This document shows positions 46,047 to 55,309 of a DNA stretch of 57,211 nucleotides, piece by piece. A program made the translations under genes and the position numbers. Where the stretch lies: positions 1-57,211 of the forward strand of contig NZ_KB905864.1 in assembly GCF_000381065.1 (NCBI RefSeq), given 5' to 3'. Each line of letters opens with the position of its first letter. Within the stretch, counting starts at the first letter, position 1. Under the pieces are notes generated by a model, which ran no database searches, was not told where the DNA came from, and was given only the letters and a program-made list of their open reading frames with translations. Source of the DNA: Propionispira raffinosivorans DSM 20765 (GTDB lineage: Bacteria; Bacillota; Negativicutes; Selenomonadales; Selenomonadaceae).

Positions 46047-47654
46047 ATGGAAAAAGCAACAGTGGTCGTTATTGGCGGCGGAGCAACTGGTGTTGGAATA
46101 CTGCGTGATTTAGCGATGCGCGGCGTTGATGTACTACTTTTAGAAAAGCTGGATATGGTAAATGGGACAAGTTCCCGCTATCATGGTTTGCTTCATAGTG
46201 GAGCCCGTTATGCAGTAAAGGACCAAGAAGCTGCTCGAGAGTGCATCGAAGAAAATTCTATTTTACGTAAAATCGGGAAATCATGTGTAGAAGCAACGGA
46301 AGGATTATTTATTCGGCTGCCAGAAGATGATGCGGATTTTGAGGGGAAATGGGTAGATGGCTGTAAGAAAAGTGGTATCACAGCAATTCCGATTACACCA
46401 CAAGAAGCTTGGCAATTAGAACCAAACTTATCACATCAAATCATAGCAGCCTACAGAGTGCCCGATGCTGCCATTGATGGTTTTCGTATGGCATGGCAAA
46501 ATATAGATTCAGCGGCGCGTTATGGTGGTCGCGTTCAAACCTATACAGAGGTTATGCGGATTGTTTCGAAAAATGGTAAAGTAATTGGTGTCGATGTGCG
46601 CAATTATTTTACAAAGCAGACCTATTTTATTGCTTGTGACTTTGTGGTTAATGCTGCCGGCCCGTGGTCAGGTCAAATTGCTGCTTTGGCGGGACTTGAT
46701 GTCAATGTACAGCCGGATAAAGGGACGTTGATTGCCTTTAACCAAAGAATTTCAAGCCGAATTGTAAATCGTTTGCATGTACCATCCGATGGAGATATTT
46801 TTGTACCACATGGTTCTATTACGATTTTAGGGACAACTTCGATGTCAGTGAAAGATCCTGAAGATACAAGCTCTTCTTTTTCAGAAATCGAAAGTTTGCT
46901 GCAAATTGGTGAGAAAACATTTGAAAATCTTCGCAAATATCGTGTCTTGAGAGCCTTTGCGGGATCAAGACCATTGTACAGTGCATCTGGTGGAAAAGGC
47001 CGCGGTGCATCACGTGGTTTTGTGATTTTAGATCATTTGGAAGATGGACTCGATGGCTTTATGACGATTACGGGTGGTAAATTTACTACGTATCGACTTA
47101 TGGCAGAAAAAATGACGGATATTGTTTGTAAAAAATTGCAAGTGACTACGCCATGTCGAACGGCTGAAGAAGCATTGGTACCAGAGGTAACGGAAGAGGT
47201 AAAGACGAAAGCACGCAAATATTTCCCAGCATATGGAACAGAACTGGCGGCGAGTCGCCTGGGGGCGGATCGATTCCAGCGTGTAGTAGAGCGCTTAGAG
47301 AAGAACCCGGACGAGCGTCAATTAGTCTGTGAATGTGAAAATGTAACAATGGCAGAAATTGAAGAAGTTATCAAAGAAGGTACAAGTTTTACGTTGAGTG
47401 ATATCCGAAGAAAAACGCGTATGGGAATGGGAACTTGTCAGGGGAATTTTTGTTCGTTGCGGAGTGTTGGCATTTTGTCGCGTGCGGAGAGCATCGATCA
47501 AAAGCAGCAATCACTGCAGCAACTCCAGGAATTTTTGCAGGCTCGCTGGAAAGGTATTCGCCCAGTTCTTTGGGGCAATGCATTGCGTGAAACTGAAATG
47601 GCGCGAGGCATCTATGGTGTTGGATTAAATGTGAATGGGGGAAGTCCAAAATGA
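46047..47654 (+). CDS. glpA: Anaerobic glycerol-3-phosphate dehydrogenase subunit A
   Basis: The FAD-dependent catalytic subunit that oxidises glycerol 3-phosphate to dihydroxyacetone phosphate. The N-terminal FAD loop is VIGGGATGVGILRD (about 8-21). The C-terminus has a BFD-like [2Fe-2S] domain (CECEN near 431, then GMGTCQGNFC). The 535-residue length is usual for GlpA. It overlaps glpB by ATGA. With GlpB and GlpC it forms a membrane-associated complex feeding quinones. Confidence 0.94.
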   Translation: MEKATVVVIGGGATGVGILRDLAMRGVDVLLLEKLDMVNGTSSRYHGLLHSGARYAVKDQEAARECIEENSILRKIGKSCVEATEGLFIRLPEDDADFEGKWVDGCKKSGITAIPITPQEAWQLEPNLSHQIIAAYRVPDAAIDGFRMAWQNIDSAARYGGRVQTYTEVMRIVSKNGKVIGVDVRNYFTKQTYFIACDFVVNAAGPWSGQIAALAGLDVNVQPDKGTLIAFNQRISSRIVNRLHVPSDGDIFVPHGSITILGTTSMSVKDPEDTSSSFSEIESLLQIGEKTFENLRKYRVLRAFAGSRPLYSASGGKGRGASRGFVILDHLEDGLDGFMTITGGKFTTYRLMAEKMTDIVCKKLQVTTPCRTAEEALVPEVTEEVKTKARKYFPAYGTELAASRLGADRFQRVVERLEKNPDERQLVCECENVTMAEIEEVIKEGTSFTLSDIRRKTRMGMGTCQGNFCSLRSVGILSRAESIDQKQQSLQQLQEFLQARWKGIRPVLWGNALRETEMARGIYGVGLNVNGGSPK

Positions 47655-48898
47655 TAAAGTCTGATGTAATCGTGATTGGTGCTGGATTCGCTGGCTTGAT
47701 GGCAGCTGCCGTTAGTGCGAAACGTGGTAAAAAAGTAACGCTGATCACATATGGTTCGGGTACTTTTCCTTTAAATAGTGGTTTGATTGATATTATGGCG
47801 AGACCAATCGATGAAACTGTTTGTGCTACGCCACTTGACGGAGTTAGGGCTTTGCCTGAGGCGCATCCTTATACAAAAATAGGTACTGACATAGTGGAAG
47901 ATGCAGTCGCATTTTTTATGGAGTTGTGTGAACAAGAAAACTATCCGTACAGTGGAAGTCTTACAAAACATCAATGGGTTGTGACTGCGCTCGGGACAAT
48001 GAAACCCACTTGTCTGGTTCCAAAAACGATGTTGGGAGATATTTGCTTAAAGAACAAAGAGATTGTTCTTATTGGCTTTAACCGCTTAAAAGATCATTAT
48101 ATACATGTAATGAAAGAGAATCTTGAACAAAGTTTAGGTAAGGAAAAAAATTATACGTCCATCATGGTGGATGCTGATATAGAGTCGGGCAGAGATCTAA
48201 GCACTTTGGATATCGCTCGTTGGCTTAACACACCGCAAGGCTATGAAAGCTGCTTAAAGCAACTGCGCGGCTCTGTCAAAGCTAATAGTGTCGTGATTTT
48301 ACCACAAGTTTTAGGGGTAAAACCTGATTATGCAATTTTGGATAAAATGAAAAAAGATTTACAATGTGAGGTTCTTGAAAGTACGGGTTTACCGCCAGCC
48401 GCCAACGGGTTAAGACTTCAAAGTATGCTTTTAGGTTATTTGAAAAAAAACAATGTAATGATGGTTGAAAATGCTAAGGTGATTGGTTCTACGGTAAACA
48501 ATCAAACGTGTCTATCAATCACTACGCAAAATGCTGCGCGAGAACAGATGTATCAAGCCGATCATTTTATTTTGGCAACTGGCGGTTTTTATGGTGGTGG
48601 ACTGCAAATGGAGACTTTCCCTATCATAAAAGAACCAATTTTTAATATTCCAGTGCGGGTTAAGGGTAACCCCGAAGAATGGGCCAATGAAAAGCTTTTT
48701 TCTAGTCAAAAACAACCATTTGCTGAGGTTGGAGTTGAGACAGATGAGAAGATGCGTCCACTGGACGAAGTTGGCAATTGTTTTATAAACAATGTTTTTG
48801 TTGCCGGGCGTAATCTTAGCGGGTATGATTTTTGCTTTGAACAATCAGGAAATGGTGTGGCATTGGTATCTGCTTATCAGGCAGCTATGTCATTTTAG
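47651..48898 (+). CDS. glpB: Anaerobic glycerol-3-phosphate dehydrogenase subunit B
   Basis: A flavoprotein of 415 residues with an N-terminal nucleotide-binding loop (VIGAGFAGLMAA, about 6-17) and a C-terminal flavin-binding end (GRNLSGYDFCFEQSGNGVAL). GlpB links GlpA to GlpC in the enzyme complex. Its start overlaps the glpA stop, and it is followed 11 bases later by glpC. Confidence 0.92.
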   Translation: MIKSDVIVIGAGFAGLMAAAVSAKRGKKVTLITYGSGTFPLNSGLIDIMARPIDETVCATPLDGVRALPEAHPYTKIGTDIVEDAVAFFMELCEQENYPYSGSLTKHQWVVTALGTMKPTCLVPKTMLGDICLKNKEIVLIGFNRLKDHYIHVMKENLEQSLGKEKNYTSIMVDADIESGRDLSTLDIARWLNTPQGYESCLKQLRGSVKANSVVILPQVLGVKPDYAILDKMKKDLQCEVLESTGLPPAANGLRLQSMLLGYLKKNNVMMVENAKVIGSTVNNQTCLSITTQNAAREQMYQADHFILATGGFYGGGLQMETFPIIKEPIFNIPVRVKGNPEEWANEKLFSSQKQPFAEVGVETDEKMRPLDEVGNCFINNVFVAGRNLSGYDFCFEQSGNGVALVSAYQAAMSF

Positions 48899-48909
48899 GA
48901 GGGGTTATT

Positions 48910-50124
48910 ATGGGGACATTAGAAGAAAATCCAAAAGGAACAGCCGATTATTGCACAGCTTGTACATCTTGCATTACAACTTGTCCAGTATCAGCTGCAA
49001 CAAGTAAGTTTCGTGGGCCTAAACTGGTTGGGCCGGCACAAAGTCGCATGAATTTTGCGGAGCCGGATGCAGAGGCATCACTAGAATATTGTTCAAATTG
49101 CAAGAATTGTGATATTTCCTGTCCGTCAGGCGTGGCAGTTTCAACGTTAAATATGTTACAGCGCGGCGAATATTATAGAAGTCATTCACATTTGCTCAGA
49201 GATCATATATTGGCACATGGGGAAAAAATGATAAAGATGGCGCGTAAAATACCATTTGGCAGCTTTTTCGCGAATTTAGGTTCGGATCTCGGACGTAAAA
49301 CAGGTATGCTCAAGCTGATTGGCATTGCATCGAAACGGCCTATGCCTAAATATGCAAGCAAATCATTTTTACAGCAATTTCGCGCAATCAAGCAAAAATC
49401 GTATCCAGATAAAGTCGTGTTTTTCCCAGGCTGTTATATCAATGAAAATGATCCAAATGTTGGCATTGCTTTTGTAAAAGTTATGCAGAAAAATAAGTAT
49501 GAAGTTATTGTTGATGAGAATTTCGTCTGCTGTGGTTCACCATTGGTTGTAACCGGATATTTGGATGAAGCAGAGGCAAATGCGCGTACCAATACGGCAT
49601 TAATTCGTAAGTGGACGGAGCAAGGCTACCCAATTCTTACTTGTTGCACAAGTTGTTCGTTGATGCTCAAACAAGAATATGCGGAACTATTTGATTTTCC
49701 TGGTCTGCATGAAAATGCAAAATTTGTATATGATGCTGGTGAGTTTTTATTAGAATTGCATGAAAAAAATCGTTTTGATCAGAATTTTAATCATGAAGGT
49801 GGCAGCTATATTTATCATGCACCTTGCCATTTGCGTGTACAAGGGATCGGCTTACCAGCACTAGAATTATTATCGCTTGTGCCAAATCTTGTTGTTGAAA
49901 ATGCAGATGCAGGTTGTTGCGGTATTTCAGGAAATTATGGTTTTAAAGAAGACAAATATGAAATTTCAATGCAGGTGGGTCAAGAACTTTTCCAAAAGAT
50001 CAAAGCATCTTCGATAGATACCGTCATTTCAGAGTGTGGTACTTGCCGCATGCAGATAGAACATGGGGCGGGGATTAAAGCCGTTCATCCAATTGAGGTA
50101 CTGAGCGCAGCTTATGATGTTTAA
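48910..50124 (+). CDS. glpC: Anaerobic glycerol-3-phosphate dehydrogenase subunit C
   Basis: The Fe-S subunit that ties the dehydrogenase to the membrane and quinone pool. Two ferredoxin-type motifs (CTACTSCITTCP near 17; CSNCKNCDISCP near 63) are followed by two CCG domains (CCGSP, TCCTSC; CCGISGNYG, ECGTC). The length of 404 residues is typical. AGGAGG lies before the ATG. A fragment of the dispersed repeat begins shortly after the stop. Confidence 0.94.
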   Translation: MGTLEENPKGTADYCTACTSCITTCPVSAATSKFRGPKLVGPAQSRMNFAEPDAEASLEYCSNCKNCDISCPSGVAVSTLNMLQRGEYYRSHSHLLRDHILAHGEKMIKMARKIPFGSFFANLGSDLGRKTGMLKLIGIASKRPMPKYASKSFLQQFRAIKQKSYPDKVVFFPGCYINENDPNVGIAFVKVMQKNKYEVIVDENFVCCGSPLVVTGYLDEAEANARTNTALIRKWTEQGYPILTCCTSCSLMLKQEYAELFDFPGLHENAKFVYDAGEFLLELHEKNRFDQNFNHEGGSYIYHAPCHLRVQGIGLPALELLSLVPNLVVENADAGCCGISGNYGFKEDKYEISMQVGQELFQKIKASSIDTVISECGTCRMQIEHGAGIKAVHPIEVLSAAYDV

Positions 50125-50154
50125 ACAATATGGATAGCTACCTTAACTATTCTC

Positions 50155-50186
50155 TCTGGCATTTGTCATGAATGGGGTATAGCGCT
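50155..50186 (-). repeat. Truncated copy C of the dispersed intergenic repeat
   Basis: One arm only: GGCATTTGTCATGAATGGGG then TATAGCGC. It matches 25 of 32 positions at 9845-9876 of copy A and breaks off where the loop should begin. Confidence 0.55.
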
Positions 50187-50276
50187 ATTCTTTATTATAT
50201 TTTTCAGCTTTTTAGAGGAAGAAGACTTGCAGTAGAGAAATATATCAATAAATAGATATGAGGAGGTTCCATTTCA

Positions 50277-51266
50277 ATGAAAAAAATTATTAATGATCCT
50301 GACCAAGTAGTTGAAGAAATGCTCCAAGGTATTGTATCTGCTCATCCGACCGTAAGAAGATTACCAGGATTTAATGTGCTCGTAAGAGAGGTAATTTCCC
50401 CAAAAGTCGGATTGGTAAGTGGCGGCGGTAGTGGTCACGAACCAGCACATGGTGGTTTTGTTGGAAAAGGAATGTTAGACGGCGCAGTTGCTGGGTCCGT
50501 TTTTACTTCACCTACTCCAGATCAAGTGTATGAAGCAATTAAAGCTGTAGATCAAAAAAAAGGCGTACTGCTTATTATAAAAAACTATACGGGCGATGTA
50601 TTGAATTTTGAAATGGCCGGTGAATTGGCTGAAGCGGATGGAATTCGAGTAGAAAAAGTAATTGTTAACGATGATGTGGCTGTAGAAAACAGCACTTGGA
50701 CAACTGGGCGTCGTGGTATTGCGGGAACTATTTTTGTGCATAAAATTGCAGGTGCCAAGGCAGAAGCCGGTGCAGATTTAGATGATGTAAAACGAGTCGC
50801 GGAAAAAGTAATTGACAATGTACGTTCTATGGGAATGGCACTTGTATCTTGCACCGTCCCCGCAGTTGGTAAACCGAGTTTTTTTCTGGATGAAAATCAA
50901 ATGGAAATCGGCATAGGAATTCATGGCGAACCAGGTACACATCGTGAGGCGTTAAAAACTGCGGATGAAATTACCAGCCAGCTTATGGATAAAATACTCA
51001 ATGCGTTGAATGTTAGCCAAAAAGATGAAGTTGCGGTTTTGATAAATGGGCTAGGAGCTACTCCGCTTATGGAGCTGTACATTATAAATCGTAAAGTTTC
51101 TCAAATTTTAGCCAGTAAAGAAATACGAGTTGCCAAAACATATGTAAACAATTATATGACGGCATTAGATATGGGGGGGTTCTCTATATCCATTTTAAAA
51201 TTGGATACTGAATTAAAGGAATTGCTCTTCGCACCAGCCGATACACCATCATTGGTGCAAAATTAA
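50277..51266 (+). CDS. dhaK: Dihydroxyacetone kinase subunit DhaK
   Basis: DhaK binds dihydroxyacetone covalently through a histidine and receives phosphate from DhaL. The substrate histidine is His216 (GIGIHGEPG) and the second active-site His is His54 (GGGSGHEPAHGG). The length of 329 residues fits the PTS-dependent form. GAGGAGG precedes the ATG. It is the first gene of dhaKLM, 150 bases after glpC, so glycerol and dihydroxyacetone use converge on dihydroxyacetone phosphate. Confidence 0.95.
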   Translation: MKKIINDPDQVVEEMLQGIVSAHPTVRRLPGFNVLVREVISPKVGLVSGGGSGHEPAHGGFVGKGMLDGAVAGSVFTSPTPDQVYEAIKAVDQKKGVLLIIKNYTGDVLNFEMAGELAEADGIRVEKVIVNDDVAVENSTWTTGRRGIAGTIFVHKIAGAKAEAGADLDDVKRVAEKVIDNVRSMGMALVSCTVPAVGKPSFFLDENQMEIGIGIHGEPGTHREALKTADEITSQLMDKILNALNVSQKDEVAVLINGLGATPLMELYIINRKVSQILASKEIRVAKTYVNNYMTALDMGGFSISILKLDTELKELLFAPADTPSLVQN

Positions 51267-51281
51267 GGAGGCGTTCTATTG

Positions 51282-51917
51282 ATGAGCAAGCATGTTGCAG
51301 CAATAATAGCCATCGGGCAGGCTATTATCACAAATAAAGAATATTTGACGGAGCTAGACCGGGAAATCGGTGATGCGGATCATGGGATTAATATGGCGAA
51401 AGGCTTTGAGGCCGTAATTCATAAACTAAGTGGGTTGGATGAAGATAAAGATGTTGGTTTTGTATTAAAAACTGTAGCCATGACTTTAATTTCTTCCGTT
51501 GGCGGGGCAGCTGGACCGCTTTATGGTACAGCTATTCTTAGAGCTGCGGTGCCGGCAACCGGCAAATTTGAATTGGACGCCATTACGGTGCAAGCCATGT
51601 GGGAAGCAGCCATAACGGGGATAAAAGAACGGGGCAAGGCAAGTCGTGGCGAAAAAACAATGCTCGATGCATTGGAACCCGCGTTGGAAGCTTTCTCCGT
51701 AGGAATTCGTGATGGTAAAAGACTCTTGGATTGTTTAAATCTAGCGTCGGTGGCGGCTCAAAATGGTGTTGAATATACAAAAACAATTGTTGCAACGAAA
51801 GGGCGCGCTAGTTATTTGGGTGAACGCAGCATTGGACATCAAGATCCTGGAGCAACGTCTTCTTTTATTATGATAAAGGCATTACTTGATTTTTTTCGTA
51901 GTCAAGGGAGCGTTTAA
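51282..51917 (+). CDS. dhaL: Dihydroxyacetone kinase subunit DhaL (ADP-binding)
   Basis: DhaL holds ADP as a cofactor that is phosphorylated by DhaM and then phosphorylates dihydroxyacetone on DhaK. Magnesium-binding acidic residues lie in ELDREIGDADHG (about 24-35), and GGAAGPLYGTA is the nucleotide-binding part. GGAGG lies upstream; the ATG at 51282 and a TTG directly before it are both possible starts. It sits between dhaK and dhaM. Confidence 0.94.
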   Translation: MSKHVAAIIAIGQAIITNKEYLTELDREIGDADHGINMAKGFEAVIHKLSGLDEDKDVGFVLKTVAMTLISSVGGAAGPLYGTAILRAAVPATGKFELDAITVQAMWEAAITGIKERGKASRGEKTMLDALEPALEAFSVGIRDGKRLLDCLNLASVAAQNGVEYTKTIVATKGRASYLGERSIGHQDPGATSSFIMIKALLDFFRSQGSV

Positions 51918-51918
51918 G

Positions 51919-52308
51919 ATGGTAGGCATAGTTATTGTTTCTCACAGTTCTAAAGTTGCAGATGGAATTAAAGATATCGCCCAACAAATGGCAAAAGATG
52001 TAAATATTATTGCCGCCGGAGGGACTGCCGACGGCGAAATTGGCACAGATGCCTTCAAAATCCAAGAGGCTATTCTGAAAGCAAATACAGGAAATGGTGT
52101 ACTAATTATGGTAGACTTGGGCAGTGCTGTATTAAGCGCAGAAACAGCACTAGAATTTTTAGATGAAGAACTCCGACAAAATGTATGTATTGCAGATGCA
52201 CCTATTGTTGAAGGTACGATTGTCGCAGCGGTGCAGGCATCAACGGGGGCGATGCTCAAAGACGTTCTGAAAACCGCTATTGGAGCATGTACGTTGCGGA
52301 AAATATAA
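51919..52308 (+). CDS. dhaM: PTS-dependent dihydroxyacetone kinase phosphotransfer subunit DhaM
   Basis: A 129-residue EIIA-like domain that takes phosphate from HPr on His9 (VSHS) and gives it to ADP bound to DhaL. It lacks the HPr and EI-like extensions of the E. coli protein, so it relies on the general PTS, also needed by FruA in this window. AGGGAG lies about 8 bases before the ATG, 1 base after the dhaL stop. Confidence 0.92.
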   Translation: MVGIVIVSHSSKVADGIKDIAQQMAKDVNIIAAGGTADGEIGTDAFKIQEAILKANTGNGVLIMVDLGSAVLSAETALEFLDEELRQNVCIADAPIVEGTIVAAVQASTGAMLKDVLKTAIGACTLRKI

Positions 52309-52376
52309 CAGATAAAAAACAGGCGAAAGATGACAAGTGTTTATGGGTGATGTTTGAGATATTGATAAAAGAATGC

Positions 52377-52441
52377 TATAATATTTCATAAGATTATAAA
52401 TGGGATAAAATAAGATGAAACTAATTTTCATCTTATTTTTG
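52377..52441 (+). promoter_or_regulatory. Extended -10 promoter followed at once by a terminator, before the second glpK
   Basis: ATGCTATAAT (-10 at 52377-52382) predicts a start near 52389. A perfect hairpin AATAAGATGAAA/TTTCATCTTATT with TTTTT ends by 52441. It can end dhaKLM, and it would also attenuate the gene at 52502. Confidence 0.55.
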
Positions 52442-52501
52442 TTATCTCAAAACTGAAAGAAAAGCAGCGGCTTTTGCAGTCAGGATGAAGGAGAATTTGG
52501 C

Positions 52502-54001
52502 ATGAAAAAAAGGTATATATTGGCTTTAGATACAGGCACAATTAGAAACAGGGCTGTTATTTTTGATAACGACTCTAATATTGTATCGGTAGCGAAAAAG
52601 GAGATTGTATCTTTTCATCCAAAACCGGGCTGGGTGGAACAAGATGCAGAGGAAATTTGGAGTACACAGCTTCTTGTTGCACAGGAAGCAATTGAAAAAT
52701 CAGGAATTAAAAAAGAAGAAATTGCAGCAATTGGCATAACAAATCAGCGGGAAACAACGGTGGTTTGGGATAAGATGACTGGTAGACCAATTTATAATGC
52801 CATAAACTGGCAGTCACGGCAGTCAGAGGATATTTGCCGTGAACTCCGTAAATTGGGATTAGAAGAAGATTTTCGCCAAAAAACCTCACTGGTTATCAAT
52901 TCATATTTTTCTGGCAGCAAAATACGGTGGATTTTAGACAATATACCGGGTGCGCAGGCAAAAGCTGAAGCGGGGCAGCTGCTTTTTGGAACTATGGATA
53001 CGTGGGTTATGTGGAAACTGAGTGGTGGGAAGATTTTTGCAACGGATTATTCGAATGCATCCCGAACGCTGCTTTATAATTTGCGGGAATTAAAGTGGGA
53101 TGAAGATTTATTGCAGTATTTAAATATTCCTATATGTATGCTGCCGAAAGTCTGTTCATCTAGTGAAATTTATGGCTATACAGATCCGAGTTTAATTGGG
53201 ATTAAAATACCAATTGCCGGTGATGCGGGCAATCAACAGGCGGATTTGTTTGGACAATGCTGCTTTGAGCCTCAAATGGCAAAAAACACGTACGGTGAAG
53301 GTTCGTTCTTTTTAATGAATACCGGGCAAAAATTCTATCAGTCGAACAATGGCTTGATTACAACCATTGCCTGGGGCATTAATGGTAAAGTTACATATGC
53401 ACTAGAAGGCAGTATTTTTGTTGCTGGAGCAGCGATTCAATGGCTTAAGAGTGGTCTTGGTATTTTAGATACGCTAGCTGAATCTGAATGGCTGGCAAAA
53501 AAAGTGGGAGATTCTGGTGGTGTCTATTTTGTTCCGGCTTTTCGTGGGTTAAGTGCCCCTTATTGGGATATGCAAACAAGTGGTTTGATGATTGGTTTGA
53601 AAAATGATACGACCAAGTCTCATATTGTACGAGCGGCATTGGCGGCGATGGCTTATCAAGTTCGTGATGTTGTGGAGGCAATTGAATCCGATACAAAAAT
53701 GAAGATTCAAGATTTGAAAGTTGACGGCGGAGCAAGTAATAATAATCTTTTGCTGCAGTTTCAGGCAGATATTTTGGGCATTCCTATAAAAAGATCACGA
53801 ATTCGCGAGACTACTGCACTTGGAGCTGCTTATCTTGCTGGTCTAGCTGTTGGCATATGGAAAGATACGGACGAATTAAAGAAAAAATGGCAAGAAGATG
53901 TTTGTTTTACCCCTCAGATCACAGAAATAGAACGAGAAGACTATTACACTGGCTGGCAAAATGCGGTTTCGCATGTTATGAGCTGGGTTGATAAAGTTTG
54001 A
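52502..54001 (+). CDS. Glycerol kinase paralogue with altered catalytic residues
   Basis: A full-length (499 residues) close relative of the GlpK at 44435, collinear throughout. The glycerol contacts remain (Arg83, Glu84, Tyr135, Gln245). The catalytic Asp is Asn244 (GNQQ). The ATP phosphate loop reads DTGTIRNR, with Ile14 and Arg15 replacing Thr and Ser, and the Thr at 266 is Glu (YGEGSF). It should bind a polyol but be poor or inactive as a kinase; a sensor role or a different substrate are alternatives. A GAAGGAG site precedes the ATG, and it has its own promoter-terminator leader after dhaM. Confidence 0.85.
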   Translation: MKKRYILALDTGTIRNRAVIFDNDSNIVSVAKKEIVSFHPKPGWVEQDAEEIWSTQLLVAQEAIEKSGIKKEEIAAIGITNQRETTVVWDKMTGRPIYNAINWQSRQSEDICRELRKLGLEEDFRQKTSLVINSYFSGSKIRWILDNIPGAQAKAEAGQLLFGTMDTWVMWKLSGGKIFATDYSNASRTLLYNLRELKWDEDLLQYLNIPICMLPKVCSSSEIYGYTDPSLIGIKIPIAGDAGNQQADLFGQCCFEPQMAKNTYGEGSFFLMNTGQKFYQSNNGLITTIAWGINGKVTYALEGSIFVAGAAIQWLKSGLGILDTLAESEWLAKKVGDSGGVYFVPAFRGLSAPYWDMQTSGLMIGLKNDTTKSHIVRAALAAMAYQVRDVVEAIESDTKMKIQDLKVDGGASNNNLLLQFQADILGIPIKRSRIRETTALGAAYLAGLAVGIWKDTDELKKKWQEDVCFTPQITEIEREDYYTGWQNAVSHVMSWVDKV

Positions 54002-54077
54002 TTGGTTAAAATTCAAATCGTAGAGGGACGAATGTTCGTTTGTGAGAGATGCCTATATGCAATATGAAAAAATATTA

Positions 54078-54106
54078 TTGCATAAGTTAACATTACCTGT
54101 TATACT
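54078..54106 (+). promoter_or_regulatory. Promoter of the pheA-aroF operon
   Basis: TTGCAT (54078-54083) and TATACT (54101-54106) are exactly 17 apart, about 7 bases before the T-box leader begins. Confidence 0.65.
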
Positions 54107-54112
54107 GTTAAT

Positions 54113-54397
54113 AATTTAATTTTGTACAAAGACAATGAAGAGGAAAAGTAAACATTTTAGATTATTGCAGAGAACCGGGGGCGCTGAAAACCCGGTATAT
54201 GAAAATTTGTTGAAGTTCACCTTGGAGTTACCCGCTGAAACATTTCTTTAGGTGGTGTCGGAGCCTTTGCCGTTAAAAAAAGGAGAGTATCGGTTTTTCA
54301 GCCTGTACTTTACAGAGATATTCATTTTTGAATGAATAACTAAGGTGGTAACGCGAGTATAACCCTCGTCCTTTTATTAGGACGGGGGTTTTTTGAT
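54113..54397 (+). promoter_or_regulatory. T-box leader, specifier TTC (Phe)
   Basis: All T-box landmarks are present: GAAGAGGAAAAGTA at the stem I base, AGAGA and the distal GCTGAAAACCCGG, specifier TTC in GAAGTTCACC (near 54213-54222), and TTGGAGT. The T-box sequence AAGGTGGTAACGCGAG is at 54342-54357, and the terminator of CCTCGTCC/GGACGGGGG with T6 ends near 54397. Uncharged tRNA-Phe should favour readthrough into pheA and aroF. Confidence 0.92.
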
Positions 54398-54424
54398 ACA
54401 TATAGAAAGGAGTGCGAGACTAAT

Positions 54425-55288
54425 TTGTTAAAACAGCAAAACACATTGGGTTTTTTAGGACCAAAAGGTACACATAGTGAGGCCGTAGCATTATATTTGA
54501 ATTATAAACAAGCAGGCGATTGGAACTTATTTGCTTATGATACGATTTATGAAGCCATTCAGGCTGTCGCCGATGGTGTGATTGAACGTTGTGTTGTTCC
54601 AGTCGAAAATTCAATAGAAGGATCTATTAATATTACGTTGGATACTTTGGCGCATGAAGTTGATTTGCAAGTAGAACAGGAAATCGTCTGGACGGTCCAT
54701 AATCAACTCATGACAAAATATCCTAAAGACGTCATTACGACAATACTTTCGCATCCGCAGCCTTTGGCACAGTGCCGGGAATATCTAAAAAAGAATTATG
54801 CAGGCATTGAAATTCGTCAGACAGCCAGTACAGCCAGGGCAGCTGAAATTGTTGCAAGCGGACCCCCTGGGTATGCTGCCATTGGAACGCAGCGTGCTGG
54901 TGAACTTTATGGTTTGACGACTATGGATACAGAGATTCAGGACACTTTGACAAATTGCACTCGTTTTTTTGTTTTGACAAAAATAAAACAAGCTGTTATC
55001 GCGGGGGCGAATAAAACTTCTTTAGTTTGTCAGATTGATGGTAAGAAAGCGGGTAGTCTTTGTGCGGTCTTGTCAGAATTTGCGAAACGTGATGTCAACA
55101 TGACGCGGATTGAATCGAGACCAGCTCGAACGGGGCTTGGCGAATACATTTTTTTCTTTGAGGTGGATGGGTCTACGCAGGAACAAAATGTTAATGCCGC
55201 GATTTTGGCAATTCAGCAAAAAAGTTTATGGCTCAAAAACTTAGGGTCATTTCCCGTGACTTATGTTGATGAAAATATAAAAAAATAA
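54425..55288 (+). CDS. pheA: Prephenate dehydratase
   Basis: Converts prephenate to phenylpyruvate in phenylalanine synthesis. The catalytic domain (about 1-185) starts GFLGPKGTHSEAVAL and has the TRFFVL motif with the catalytic Thr near 179. The C-terminal ACT domain has ESRPARTGLGEYIFF (about 237-251), the phenylalanine-feedback site. Start is TTG, as no ATG fits; AAAGGAG lies about 12 bases upstream. It is monofunctional, without a chorismate mutase domain, and the T-box ahead of it reads phenylalanine. Confidence 0.93.
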   Translation: MLKQQNTLGFLGPKGTHSEAVALYLNYKQAGDWNLFAYDTIYEAIQAVADGVIERCVVPVENSIEGSINITLDTLAHEVDLQVEQEIVWTVHNQLMTKYPKDVITTILSHPQPLAQCREYLKKNYAGIEIRQTASTARAAEIVASGPPGYAAIGTQRAGELYGLTTMDTEIQDTLTNCTRFFVLTKIKQAVIAGANKTSLVCQIDGKKAGSLCAVLSEFAKRDVNMTRIESRPARTGLGEYIFFFEVDGSTQEQNVNAAILAIQQKSLWLKNLGSFPVTYVDENIKK

Positions 55289-55309
55289 AAAGAAAAAGGT
55301 GGTATTATT

